Assembly: GCF_030811555.1 (NCBI RefSeq)
Contig: NZ_JAUSQZ010000001.1
Span: forward strand, 1,178,001 to 1,242,000
DNA: 64,000 nt
Source of the DNA: Kineosporia succinea
GTDB lineage: Bacteria > Actinomycetota > Actinomycetes > Actinomycetales > Kineosporiaceae
Direction: 5' to 3'
The notes below the pieces were generated by a model that saw only the letters and a program-made list of their open reading frames with translations, made no database searches and was not told the origin of the DNA. The position numbers were made by a program, and so were the translations under genes. Positions 17,135 through 25,745 of the stretch are shown here, piece by piece (within the stretch, counting starts at the first letter, position 1; every line of letters begins with the position of its first letter).

Positions 17135-18007
17135 ATGACCACCCTTACGCAGCACGCTCAGCGCCGGGAGACCTCGAAGGCCGACAAGCTCGGCTCCAAG
17201 GCCTTCAACCGCCTCGCCGCCACCTGTCTCACCCTGTCGGCCCTGATCTGGCTGGTGCCGTTCGCCTGGAGCGTCATCACCTCGTTCCGGCCGGCCGAGG
17301 AGATCACCGCGAACCCGGTGGCGATCTGGTCGGACAACTACACGTTCGACGCCTACACCAGCGCCTTCAAGCTGAACTCGATCGGCTGGTGGTACCTGAA
17401 CAGCTTCCTGATCTCGACGCTCGCGGTGGTCTTCACCGTGGTGGTCTGCTCGCTCATCGCGTTCGGCCTGGCGCACCTGCGGTTCAAGGGCAAGGGCGCG
17501 CTGACCGTCCTGATCCTGGCCGGCCTGATGGTGCCGATGGAAGCGCTGGTGCTGCCGCAGTTCATCGAGTTCCGGTCGCTGGGCCTGCTCGGCACCTACT
17601 GGGCGCTGATCCTGCCCGCCACGGCCTCCCCGGTCGCGGTGTTCGTGTTCCGCTCGTTCCTCAAGGGCATCCCCGAGCCGCTGATCGAGGCGGCCCGCAT
17701 CGACGGCGCCTCCTGGTGGCGCATCTACCGGCAGATCTGCATGCCGCTGTGCCGCCCGGCCGTCTCCGCGGTCGCGATCTTCACCTTCATCACCACCTGG
17801 AACGCGTTCCTCTGGCCGCTCCTGGTGCTGACGCAGACGAAGTCGCAGACGATCCCGGTGGGCCTGAGCGGCCTGCTCGGGGCCACGGGCGTCAACCAGG
17901 CCGAGGTGCTGGCCTCGGCCGTGCTCGGGCTGCTGCCGCTGCTCGTGGTGTTCCTGGTGGCCCAGCGCCAGATCGTGCAGGGCGTGGCGAGCACGGGCAT
18001 CAAGTAG
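17135..18007 (+). CDS. Sugar ABC transporter permease (MalG-like)
   Basis: This 290-residue CUT1 permease has six spans and the EAA motif EAARIDGASWWRIYRQICMP near residue 190. Length and order match MalG partners. It begins 16 bases after the MalF-like stop and ends the operon at a strong terminator. It presumably forms the heterodimeric channel with the preceding permease for an oligosaccharide cleaved by the GH2 enzyme. Confidence 0.94.
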   Translation: MTTLTQHAQRRETSKADKLGSKAFNRLAATCLTLSALIWLVPFAWSVITSFRPAEEITANPVAIWSDNYTFDAYTSAFKLNSIGWWYLNSFLISTLAVVFTVVVCSLIAFGLAHLRFKGKGALTVLILAGLMVPMEALVLPQFIEFRSLGLLGTYWALILPATASPVAVFVFRSFLKGIPEPLIEAARIDGASWWRIYRQICMPLCRPAVSAVAIFTFITTWNAFLWPLLVLTQTKSQTIPVGLSGLLGATGVNQAEVLASAVLGLLPLLVVFLVAQRQIVQGVASTGIK

Positions 18008-18022
18008 ATCCACCCACCCGAG

Positions 18023-18054
18023 AACCCCCGGCTCCCTGACGGGCCGGGGGTTTT
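18023..18054 (+). terminator. Rho-independent terminator of the ABC importer operon
   Basis: AACCCCCGGC (18023-18032) pairs perfectly with GCCGGGGGTT (18043-18052), and the stem runs into a T-run. It lies 15 bases after the MalG-like stop. Confidence 0.9.
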
Positions 18055-18069
18055 CGGTATTCTCGCCGG

Positions 18070-18561
18070 GTGCCCCAGATCCTCGAGCTCCTGGTCTCAC
18101 CGGTGCACCGGTTCGAAGGGCGTCCAGCCGACGGACCCTCCCCCGCGGCACCCGGCGAGCTCGTCGACCGCGTGCACGTGCGGGCCGGGCGGGGCCTCGT
18201 GGGCGACCGCTACTTCGGCCGGGCCGCCCATCGCGACGCGGCGGTCACCCTGATCGCGGCCGAGTCACTGGTTCAGTTCGGGCCCGGGATCGGACTGGAG
18301 CAGACGCGGCGCAACATCCTGGTCTCCGGCATCGACGTCGACTCTCTGGTCGGACTCGTGCTCACGCTCGACTCCGGCCGCGGACCGGTCTCGTTCGCGG
18401 TGAGGCGCCGGGCCAACCCGTGCGCCTGGATGGACACCGTGATCGAGCCGGGCGCCTTCAAGGCTCTTCGGGGCCGGGGCGGCATCCGCTGTTCCCCGCT
18501 GAACGACGGTGAGCTCACGCTCGGCCCGGTCGAGGTGACCACCCGGGAACCGCAACCGTAG
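18070..18561 (+). CDS. MOSC-domain protein
   Basis: This 163-residue protein is a stand-alone MOSC domain, the C-terminal fold of molybdenum cofactor sulfurases that handles sulfur or molybdopterin ligands. Visible motifs are GLVGDRYFG, RRNILVSGIDVDSLVG, the cysteine-containing RANPCAWMD and GRGGIRCSPLNDGEL. The start is GTG 16 bases after the terminator of the preceding operon. The specific role is unknown. Confidence 0.82.
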   Translation: MPQILELLVSPVHRFEGRPADGPSPAAPGELVDRVHVRAGRGLVGDRYFGRAAHRDAAVTLIAAESLVQFGPGIGLEQTRRNILVSGIDVDSLVGLVLTLDSGRGPVSFAVRRRANPCAWMDTVIEPGAFKALRGRGGIRCSPLNDGELTLGPVEVTTREPQP

Positions 18562-18656
18562 CCGTGCCCTTCCTCCTGCGAGGAGAAGCACGACCACGGC
18601 CGGGCGGGTGTCTGGAGCCGAGAGACCGACCGCCGCCCGCAAGCGTCCTCCTGCTC

Positions 18657-18929
18657 CTAAATGGCCCGCCGGGAGCCGACGTTCATCCAGACGACCAGCA
18701 CGATGACGGCCCCGATGATCGAGCCGATCAGCCCGGAGGGCTGGAGGAAACCGTCGAAGGAGTCCTTGCCGAACAACAGGTACCCGAGAAATCCGCCGAC
18801 GAACGAGCCCACGATGCCGATGACGATGGTGGTCAGGATCGACATGCTCTGCCGCCCCGGGACCAGGAGCCGGGCCACGGCCCCCGCGATCAGGCCGACG
18901 ACGATGAGAGTGATGATCAGACCGAGCAT
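18657..18929 (-). CDS. GlsB/YeaQ/YmgE family small membrane protein
   Basis: This 90-residue protein has three hydrophobic helices with the family pattern LGLIITLIVVGLIAGAVARL...PG, GIVGSFVGGFLGYLLFG and a glycine-rich third helix (GLIGSIIGAVIVLVVW). Members are linked to envelope or acid stress in other bacteria. The ATG at 18929 follows AGGGAG; upstream in-frame sequence is ignored. It is divergent from the response regulator. Confidence 0.88.
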   Translation of the reverse strand: MLGLIITLIVVGLIAGAVARLLVPGRQSMSILTTIVIGIVGSFVGGFLGYLLFGKDSFDGFLQPSGLIGSIIGAVIVLVVWMNVGSRRAI

Positions 18930-19008
18930 TTGGTGCTCCCTTCTGCACGTTACCGTCCCATCACCAAACCACCCCTGAGGCTGGTCCGGCACACCCCTAG
19001 GGAGGGTT

Positions 19009-19680
19009 ATGGTGACGAACGTGACCGAGTCACCGATCCTCATCGCGCTCGTCAACGACTACGACGTGGTCACGACGGGCCTCGCCACCATGCTCGACCG
19101 ATACCGCGAGCGGGTGCTCATCGCCGAGATCGACCTGAACCTCGGGGTGGCCGACCAGGTCGACATCGTTCTCTACGACACGTTCGCGCAGCCGGAGTCC
19201 GACGTCGACGAGCTGAGCACCCTGGTGGCCAATCCCCGGGCCCGGCGGGTGGTCGTCTACACCTGGAACTTCCACCCGGATCTGATCGAGCGCGCCCGCG
19301 GCCAGGGCACCGACGGCTACCTCTCCAAGACCCTGCCGGCGAAAGACCTGGTGGCGGCGTTGGAACAGGTGCACAGCGGGGAGACCGTGATCAGCCCCCA
19401 GGCACCCCACGCCCGCACCGCCCCCGGGCTCGACTGGCCCGGGCGGGGCGAGGGACTGACCGACCGCGAGGCCGAGGTGCTGGCCCTGATCACCCAGGGC
19501 ATGAGCAACGCCCAGGTGGCCGAGCTGACGTTCCTCAGCCCGAACACGATCAAGTCGTACATCCGCAACGTCTACCGCAAGATCGGGGTGGGCAGCCGCA
19601 CCCAGGCCGTGCTCTGGGGCGTCGACCACGGCTTCACGCCCGACCACCACCGCATCGAGCACTGGCGCGGCGGCCCCTAG
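19009..19680 (+). CDS. LuxR/NarL-type response regulator
   Basis: This 223-residue protein has a receiver domain with a phosphoacceptor-like Asp in DIVLYDTF (about 57), a Thr in VVVYTWN and the conserved Lys in YLSKTLP. A C-terminal LuxR helix-turn-helix follows (LTDREAEVLALITQGMSNAQ, then SPNTIKSYIRNVYRKIG). It should bind DNA when phosphorylated or otherwise activated. No kinase is adjacent, so it is an orphan here. An AGGGAGGG stretch precedes the ATG. Confidence 0.9.
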   Translation: MVTNVTESPILIALVNDYDVVTTGLATMLDRYRERVLIAEIDLNLGVADQVDIVLYDTFAQPESDVDELSTLVANPRARRVVVYTWNFHPDLIERARGQGTDGYLSKTLPAKDLVAALEQVHSGETVISPQAPHARTAPGLDWPGRGEGLTDREAEVLALITQGMSNAQVAELTFLSPNTIKSYIRNVYRKIGVGSRTQAVLWGVDHGFTPDHHRIEHWRGGP

Positions 19681-19683
19681 AGG

Positions 19684-20310
19684 TCACCACTTCTCCTGGT
19701 GCACCACGCTTTCCAGCGGTGACCGGGTGCGCCAGCCGTGCCGCTCCAGGTCGGGCACGTCATGCCGACGCGAGACCGGGCCGAGGCACAGCCAGGCGAC
19801 CGGCCTGATGCCGTCGGGGATCCCGAGCAGCCCGGCGAGAAAAGGCTCACGGTAGAACGAGACCCAGCCGACGCCGAGCTCCTCCGCGGTCGCGGCGAGC
19901 CAGAGGTTCTGGATCGCCAGGCAGACCGAGTAGAGGCCCGCGTCGGCGATCGCGTGACGGCCCAGCACGGCCGGCCCGCCGCGGCCCGCGTCGTAGGTGA
20001 CGACCACCCCGAGACTCGACTCGAGCACCCCGTCGATCTTGATCCGGCCGAACTTCTCGGCCTTTTCGCCGGTCAGCGTGGACGCGAAGGTGTCGCGTTC
20101 GTGCTGCACGTGGTCGAAGAAGGTCTGCCGGGTCGAACGGTCCCGCACCAGGAGGAAGTCCCACGGCTGCGTCAGGCCGACACTGGGCGCGGCATGGGCG
20201 GCGCCCAGAACCCGAGTCAGTGTCTGGTCGTCGACGGGTTCCCCGGTGAACTCGGCGCGCACGTCGCGGCGCCGGAACATCACGTCGTAGAGATCCTGCA
20301 CGGCGACCAT
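19684..20310 (-). CDS. bluB: 5,6-dimethylbenzimidazole synthase BluB
   Basis: This 208-residue flavin enzyme of the nitroreductase fold matches BluB. Matching blocks are RRRDVRAEFTGEPV, GAAHAAPSVGLTQPWDF, DGVLESSLGVVVTYDAGRG and AIQNLWLAATAEELGVGWVS. BluB cannibalises reduced FMN to make 5,6-dimethylbenzimidazole, the lower ligand of cobalamin. That fits with the B12-dependent dehydratase operon 8 kb away. I choose ATG 20310 (MVAVQDLYDV) because family members have a short leader. An ATG at 20361 would overlap the divergent start. The stop lies three bases from the convergent regulator's stop. Confidence 0.87.
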   Translation of the reverse strand: MVAVQDLYDVMFRRRDVRAEFTGEPVDDQTLTRVLGAAHAAPSVGLTQPWDFLLVRDRSTRQTFFDHVQHERDTFASTLTGEKAEKFGRIKIDGVLESSLGVVVTYDAGRGGPAVLGRHAIADAGLYSVCLAIQNLWLAATAEELGVGWVSFYREPFLAGLLGIPDGIRPVAWLCLGPVSRRHDVPDLERHGWRTRSPLESVVHQEKW

Positions 20311-20359
20311 TGTCCGCGTCGTCCGGGCTCCGCCGACCGCGGGGTCGTAGGGTCGGCGC

Positions 20360-20995
20360 ATGGCACTCATCCACTCCGCGACGCTCACCCCGTCGAAGAT
20401 CGGGCTGATCACTCCCTGGCTCCGTTCCCGGGCCTGGGCCGACGGCGTCACCGAGGTGCAGAACGTGGGGGCGTACCGGTTCGACGACCCGGACGGCCAG
20501 GTCGGCATCGAGACGCTGTTGCTGCGAAGCGTCGACGGACCCCCTGACGCCCCGGTGCTGCACGTGCCGCTGACCTATCGGGCCGAGCCGCTGGCCGGGG
20601 GCGACGAACACCTGATCGGCACGACGGAACACTCGGTGCTGGGCACGCGCTGGGTCTACGACGGGTGCGGCGACCCGGTGTGGGCGTCGGTGCTGGCCAC
20701 GGTGATTCTCACGGGTGGTTCACAGGCGCCCGAAATGGTGGACGACGGGGCCGGGTCGGTCTCGGAACGGCCGGCGACGGCCACGGTGCTGGGTTCGGGA
20801 ACGGACGGTACGGATGTGCCGCCGGTCGTGGGTACCCAGCCGCACGACGAGCCCGGGTACACGGTGGTCACCACGGGTGGGCCGGTGCTGGTGGTCGCGC
20901 GGGTGGTGGGACGCGAGCTGACCGGGCTGACCCAGACGCTGACGGTGCGGTTCGCCACCTCGGAGCCGGTGGTGGTGGCCGGGGTGCGGGCGTGA
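20360..20995 (+). CDS. Maltokinase N-terminal cap-like protein
   Basis: This 211-residue protein begins MALIHSATLTPSKIGLITPW and contains NVGAYRFDDPDGQVGIETLLL. It resembles the N-terminal cap found on actinobacterial maltokinases and on stand-alone relatives. The kinase domain itself is missing. Its start codon overlaps the alternative start of the divergent bluB in the tetranucleotide CATG. Function is unknown; a role in glycogen/trehalose metabolism would be speculative. Confidence 0.6.
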   Translation: MALIHSATLTPSKIGLITPWLRSRAWADGVTEVQNVGAYRFDDPDGQVGIETLLLRSVDGPPDAPVLHVPLTYRAEPLAGGDEHLIGTTEHSVLGTRWVYDGCGDPVWASVLATVILTGGSQAPEMVDDGAGSVSERPATATVLGSGTDGTDVPPVVGTQPHDEPGYTVVTTGGPVLVVARVVGRELTGLTQTLTVRFATSEPVVVAGVRA

Positions 20996-21000
20996 GAAAG

Positions 21001-21030
21001 CCCGCCCCCCGGATGGTTCCGGGGAGCGGG
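21001..21030. terminator. Bidirectional terminator hairpin
   Basis: CCCGC-C-CCCCGG and CCGGGG-A-GCGGG form a stem with one mismatch and a six-base loop. It sits between the convergent cap-like and DUF6345-like genes. Confidence 0.7.
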
Positions 21031-21040
21031 CCGGCTCTTC

Positions 21041-22969
21041 TCAGCTCACGCCGCTGACCGAGAAGAAGCCCTGGAGCGGGTTGGAGGTGCTGGCCGGGCT
21101 GATGTCCGGGCCGGTCGTGCCCTGGCCCCAGTAGAAGTCGCCCAGGTTGGTGACCCAGTGGCCGTTCTTCAGGGTGGCCGGGCTCACCGAACGCCAGCGC
21201 ACACCGGCCGGTTCCAGGTCGTTGGCCATCGTGCCCCAGGCCTGCTGCACGGTGAGGGCCTTGCGCGTCCAGAACAGGTAGTCCTCCGTGAAGAGGTAGC
21301 TCGCGAAGCGCCGGCCCGTGCCCCCGTCGAGGCAGTAGGCGGTGGTGTCGAAGCCGTTGAGCAGATGCAGGCCCTGGAAGGACTGGGCCCAGCGGCCGAA
21401 GTAGTCCAGCTTGCCATTGATGTCCTTCAGCACCTGGCAGCTCTCGAGCTGCAGCCACTCCAGGTTGTCGTCGCCCCAGCGGGCGTCGGCCGGGGTGATG
21501 GTGCCGTCGTCGTGGTTGCCCTTGAAGGTGAAGCCGCCCGACCAGCCGTGGCCGGTGTACCACTGGGCGTCCACCGAGTCCACGTAGGACTGGTCCAGGC
21601 CGTTCTGGGCCTTGTCCTTGAAGTCCTTCTCCCAGGCCCCGGTCCCACGGAAGTCGAATTTCACGCTCTGGTTCTTGTTCTGCATCACCGACCTGAAGCC
21701 GTTGGCGCTGTCCTGGGCGCACTGCCACTCGTCGACGGTCTGCTCGATGCCGTTGGTGGCCAGCGCGCCACCGGCGCCGCCCGAGATCCCCTTGGCCGTC
21801 GCCTCGCCCTCGGCGTTCACCAGGTCGACGTGGGCGGTGGTGGTGAGACCGTCGGCATCGGTCACCGTGACGGTCAGCGTCTCGGTGAACTGCCGCTCCA
21901 GGGCCAGCGGGTCGGTGCGGTGCTCGCCGGCGTAGGAGATCTTCGGCCGCCCCCAGTCCAGGGCGGTGGAGCTCGAGCTCCAGTTGTAGGCGTAGGGAGC
22001 CCGGCCACCGGTCGCGTCGGCGCCCGCGGTGATCGTGCGGCCGTCACCCGAGGCCTGCAGCTCGACCTTCGGAGCCGTGAACGGTGAGGCGGCGACGAGC
22101 TTGCCGCTGTACGTGCTCTCCTCGTTCACGCCGTCGACCGGGCGGCAGATGTAGTGCGGCAGCAGCTGGCTGACAGGCGTCTTGCGATCAGCCGTCAGCG
22201 GCGGGGCGTAGTAGCCGAGAACCGGTGTGTCCTGCCGGATCCTGTCACCGTAGAGCGCGGTGCAGGAACGCTGGGCCACGGCCGGGCTGACGATCGGCAC
22301 CGTTCCGTCCGGCTTCACCTCGCGCACCGACTGACCGAGCTGCACCACGCTGCCGTCACCGGCGAACGAGGCCCGGGCCTTGGCGCCGGGCCCGACCACC
22401 GGCACGCCGCCCAGCGTCAGCTGATACGTGACGGTGGTGTCGAGGTTGTACGTGCGGCCGGGCCTGCCCTCGGCGTCGCTCTGCCCGACGGTGGTGTGGT
22501 CGACGACGGGCAGGATGCCGTAGCCGTCGGGAACGGGGAGCAGCGCCTTGGCGCGGCGCAGGGCGGCGGTGCGCGACAGGGTGCGGGTGTTCTCGAGGGC
22601 ACGGATGTCCACGGCCTCGGCGACCGTCTCGTTGCCCTCCTCGTCCTTGCTCCTGTTCTCGTCGTCGCTCCCGGGCTTGACGGTCGGCACGCGGGCGAAA
22701 CGGTCGGCGTCGGTGAAGGAGAAGGAGCCGTCGGCGCGCAGGGCATTCTCGATGCCGGCGCTGCGGGCGAGGCGCTTGGCCTGGTCGGTGCTGAGTCCTT
22801 CCCGCACCACGGTGTAGACGGGGGCGGTGGGGAGGAAGGCGCTGAGTGTGGCGCTGGTGCTGGTGCTTGCGTTGGCGGTGGCCGCGTGGGCACCGGCGCC
22901 GGTCACGACCGGCACGATGCCGGCGGCGGCGAGCGAGACCGCGAGCACTCCTACGGTGGTTCTGGACAT
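21041..22969 (-). CDS. Secreted protein with DUF6345-like C-terminus
   Basis: This 642-residue protein has an N-terminal Sec signal (SRTTVGVLAVSLAAAGIVPV, cleavage near AHA-A at about 29), so it is exported. The middle, residues 330-385, reads as an Ig/PKD-like beta domain (VELQASGDGRTITAGADATG). The C-terminal 220 residues resemble DUF6345 (WYTGHGWSGGFTFKG, LEWLQLESCQVL), a family of unknown function. A His and Cys appear in that last region. No partner gene is adjacent. The activity is not known; an enzyme of the cell surface is possible. Confidence 0.68.
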   Translation of the reverse strand: MSRTTVGVLAVSLAAAGIVPVVTGAGAHAATANASTSTSATLSAFLPTAPVYTVVREGLSTDQAKRLARSAGIENALRADGSFSFTDADRFARVPTVKPGSDDENRSKDEEGNETVAEAVDIRALENTRTLSRTAALRRAKALLPVPDGYGILPVVDHTTVGQSDAEGRPGRTYNLDTTVTYQLTLGGVPVVGPGAKARASFAGDGSVVQLGQSVREVKPDGTVPIVSPAVAQRSCTALYGDRIRQDTPVLGYYAPPLTADRKTPVSQLLPHYICRPVDGVNEESTYSGKLVAASPFTAPKVELQASGDGRTITAGADATGGRAPYAYNWSSSSTALDWGRPKISYAGEHRTDPLALERQFTETLTVTVTDADGLTTTAHVDLVNAEGEATAKGISGGAGGALATNGIEQTVDEWQCAQDSANGFRSVMQNKNQSVKFDFRGTGAWEKDFKDKAQNGLDQSYVDSVDAQWYTGHGWSGGFTFKGNHDDGTITPADARWGDDNLEWLQLESCQVLKDINGKLDYFGRWAQSFQGLHLLNGFDTTAYCLDGGTGRRFASYLFTEDYLFWTRKALTVQQAWGTMANDLEPAGVRWRSVSPATLKNGHWVTNLGDFYWGQGTTGPDISPASTSNPLQGFFSVSGVS

Positions 22970-23137
22970 CTCGGAAACTCCATGGTGGACGTTGGATTCG
23001 GGCGGGCAGGCCCGGCACCAGTCAAGGAGCTGGTCGCCCGCTCACCAGATACAACGCCGCGCAGTTCTCCGGCCACTTTGCGTTACGCTTGAGTAGCTCC
23101 ATGGCTTCCCTTGCCCCTGGGGATAGGGTCGCTCGGT

Positions 23138-23872
23138 GTGAAGCTTCGTGAAGAACGCGTGTCTGTGCCCGGAGCCGGCCACGAGATCAAGTCGGTCGTC
23201 ATCGCCCCCGTCGACGGCGTCCCCCGCCCCGGTGTCCTTCTCTACACGGACATCTTCCAGCTGACCGAGTCCACGTTGCGCACGGCGAGACGCCTGGCCG
23301 CCTCCGGCTTCGTGGTGCTGGTGCCGGAGATCTACCCGCGTGGTGAACTGGCCGGGAAGGCGCTGGAATTCGACGACGCGGGCAAGGCCGCCGGCCTGTC
23401 GGGGGCCGCGTCGATGCCGACGGCGGCGTTCGACGAAGACCGCGTCAGTGCCCTGGACTACCTCGCCGCCCGGCCCGACGTCACGGACCTCTTCGTGACC
23501 GGCTTCTGCATCGGTGGCCACCTGGCCTTCCGCGGCGCCTTCGACTCCCGCGTCTCGGCGACGGTGTGCTTCTACGCGACCGGGCTGCAGGACGGGAAAC
23601 TCGGCGCGGATGTCGCGGATTCACTGTCGCGGGCTTCGGACATCCAGGGCCGGCTGCTGATGATCTTCGGTTCGGCCGACCCCCATGTGCCGGCGGATGC
23701 GCGGCTGCAGATCCTGTCGGCGCTGTACGCGGCGGGGCACGAGCACGCCGAGCTGCATGTCTACGCGGGGGGTGAGCACGCGTTCATGCGGGACATCGGG
23801 GCGCGGCACGACCCGGAGCTGACGGATCTGGCCCTGCGGGAGGCGGTTTCGTTCTTCACGGGGCGTTCATAG
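23138..23872 (+). CDS. Dienelactone hydrolase family protein
   Basis: This 244-residue alpha/beta hydrolase shows the dienelactone hydrolase triad: Cys in GFCIGGH near residue 124, Asp in GSADPHVP near 187, and His in GGEHAF near 217. The Cys nucleophile is the distinguishing trait of this family. Start choice is uncertain: GTG 23138 with a purine-rich GGGGATAGGG upstream, or TTG 23111. It stands alone, convergent with the D,D-carboxypeptidase gene. Its natural lactone or ester substrate is not evident. Confidence 0.82.
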   Translation: MKLREERVSVPGAGHEIKSVVIAPVDGVPRPGVLLYTDIFQLTESTLRTARRLAASGFVVLVPEIYPRGELAGKALEFDDAGKAAGLSGAASMPTAAFDEDRVSALDYLAARPDVTDLFVTGFCIGGHLAFRGAFDSRVSATVCFYATGLQDGKLGADVADSLSRASDIQGRLLMIFGSADPHVPADARLQILSALYAAGHEHAELHVYAGGEHAFMRDIGARHDPELTDLALREAVSFFTGRS

Positions 23873-23953
23873 CGTACGGAACCGGCCGGCTGGACGTCCG
23901 GGCCAATGTCGTCCCCGCGTCCGGCCGAGCCTGTGCCACCCGAAGACCGGTCG

Positions 23954-25105
23954 TCACGTCAGCGGCACCAGGGGTACGCCGATCGCGTCACCGCTCGTCT
24001 TCACCGTGATCGAGCCCGGCACCGCACCGGGTTCGGGGCCGACCGGGAGCCCGAGGCGGAACTTCATCCCCGACCATCCCGCGACCGCCACCGAAGAGGC
24101 GACCCCGTACTCGGTCACCGCACCTCCCGCGTCCACTCTTCGCAGCACCGGCACCCCTCGCTTCACCAGAGTGACCTTGCGGAGCGCCTTTCGGGCCGAG
24201 ATCACCATCTTCTCGCTGGCCCTGAACGCGTTCGTGAGGATCAGCGGGCCGGGTGCCCCGAGCATGACCCCGTAGATCGTGTAGGTCTCACCGTCGATCG
24301 TGTCCGTCGCTGCGAAGAGCAGGCATCCGCCGGCCTTTTCGGTGGAACCGGTCTTGATCCCGATCACCCCGTTACGCCCCAGCAGTTTGTTCGTGGTGGT
24401 CAGGGTGTTCATCGGGATCTTCGCCTTCGGGGTGCCCACGATCTGCGCGAACGTCTCGTTCTTCATCGCCACGAGCGCCAGGTCGATCAGATCGATGGTG
24501 CTGCTGCGGGATTTCGCGCTCATCCCCGACATGTCGGCGAAAGACGTTTCGGTGAGTCCCAGCTCGGCCGCGTTCCGGTTCATCCGGGCGACGAACTTCT
24601 TGCGGGACCCGGCGTCCCAGCGGGCGAGCAGGTCAGCCATGTTGTTGCCCGAGCGGATGAGCATGCCCTGCAGGGCCTCTCGCTGAGTCAGCCGCATCCC
24701 CGCCCGCACCTTGACCATAGTCTCGCCGTCCGCCTTGCGTTTCGGGTACGAGGCCGCCTCGGCACGCGTCACCGTGATCACCGGCCCGCTCTCGCCCGGC
24801 GCCAGCGGGTGATCTTTCAGGATGGTGTACGCCGTCATCACTTTCGTGATGCTGGCGATCGGCACCGCGACGGTTCCGTCGCGCCGGCTGCCCATCGTGC
24901 CGACCCCGGGCACGACCAGACGGGCCCTCCCCTTCACCGGCCAGGTCACCTTGGGCGTGCCCCCGGGCACGGCACCGCTCTGCGGCACCAGCCACTCGAT
25001 CGTCGGTGCCGCACTCCCCATGGTGGACGTGGTGGTCGGCGCGACCGGTCCACCCGGCCCGGTCAGGGCGAAAGTCAGGCTCAGAACGACGGTTTGGAAC
25101 AGCAT
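23954..25105 (-). CDS. D-alanyl-D-alanine carboxypeptidase (penicillin-binding protein, S11-like)
   Basis: This 383-residue secreted or membrane-tethered peptidase has a hydrophobic N-terminal export segment (MLFQTVVLSLTFALTG). All three serine-DD-peptidase motifs are visible: SITK near residue 85, SGN near 150 and KTGS near 252. It trims D-Ala from peptidoglycan side chains. The ATG at 25105 is chosen to keep the signal peptide at the very N-terminus. No C-terminal amphipathic membrane anchor is obvious. Confidence 0.9.
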   Translation of the reverse strand: MLFQTVVLSLTFALTGPGGPVAPTTTSTMGSAAPTIEWLVPQSGAVPGGTPKVTWPVKGRARLVVPGVGTMGSRRDGTVAVPIASITKVMTAYTILKDHPLAPGESGPVITVTRAEAASYPKRKADGETMVKVRAGMRLTQREALQGMLIRSGNNMADLLARWDAGSRKKFVARMNRNAAELGLTETSFADMSGMSAKSRSSTIDLIDLALVAMKNETFAQIVGTPKAKIPMNTLTTTNKLLGRNGVIGIKTGSTEKAGGCLLFAATDTIDGETYTIYGVMLGAPGPLILTNAFRASEKMVISARKALRKVTLVKRGVPVLRRVDAGGAVTEYGVASSVAVAGWSGMKFRLGLPVGPEPGAVPGSITVKTSGDAIGVPLVPLT

Positions 25106-25136
25106 GACGTCGGCTCCCCCCGGAGCGTGCTGAAGG

Positions 25137-25745
25137 TTACTCCCCGACCAGCCCGTCGATCGACTCACGGATCAGGTCGGCGTGCCCGAGGTGCCGGGCG
25201 TACTCCTCGTTCATGTGCGCCACGATCCAGCGCAGGTTCGGTTCCTCGTTGTCCTGCCGGATGATGCGCCGGGCCAGGTGGTCGAGGCCACCGTCGGCGA
25301 GTGCGGCGTTCGTCGCCTCCCGGGAGCGGGCGACCGACGTCTCCCAGAGGGTGCGGATCTGGTCCGGGCTGTCGGACGCCGCGGAGTTCCAGTCCCAGTC
25401 GCGGTCGGAGTCCCAGTCGACACCGTTCCAGGGGGCCGAGCGCTCGGCCCCCTGGAGGTAGTAGCGGAACCAGTGGTCTTCGACGAAGGCCAGGTGTTTC
25501 ATCATGCCGCCGAGGGTCATCGACGACGGGCCGAGCGTCAGGTTCAGCTCGGCCGCGTCCAGATCACCCGTCTTCCAGCGGAAGCTGGCGCGGAAGAACT
25601 CGAGGTAGCCGATCTGTGTCTCCACCTCGCCGCCGGCCACCGGCGGCTGGGGGCGACCCTGCTCGTCCACCATCGGCTGCCCCGAAGGCACCGAATGCCC
25701 CGGGGACAGCGGCAACCCGGCCAGTTCTCCCGCGTCGTCGCTCAC
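25137..25745 (-). CDS. DinB/DUF664-family protein
   Basis: This 202-residue protein matches the DUF664 branch of the DinB superfamily. It has LTLGPSSMTLGGMMKHLAFVEDHWF (a metal-binding-type His) and RWIVAHMNEEYARHLGHADLIRE near the C-terminus. These four-helix proteins often act as metal-dependent thiol transferases or have unknown roles. The GTG start overlaps the stop of htpG (GTGA), so the two are co-translated, an association I cannot explain functionally. Confidence 0.85.
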   Translation of the reverse strand: MSDDAGELAGLPLSPGHSVPSGQPMVDEQGRPQPPVAGGEVETQIGYLEFFRASFRWKTGDLDAAELNLTLGPSSMTLGGMMKHLAFVEDHWFRYYLQGAERSAPWNGVDWDSDRDWDWNSAASDSPDQIRTLWETSVARSREATNAALADGGLDHLARRIIRQDNEEPNLRWIVAHMNEEYARHLGHADLIRESIDGLVGE

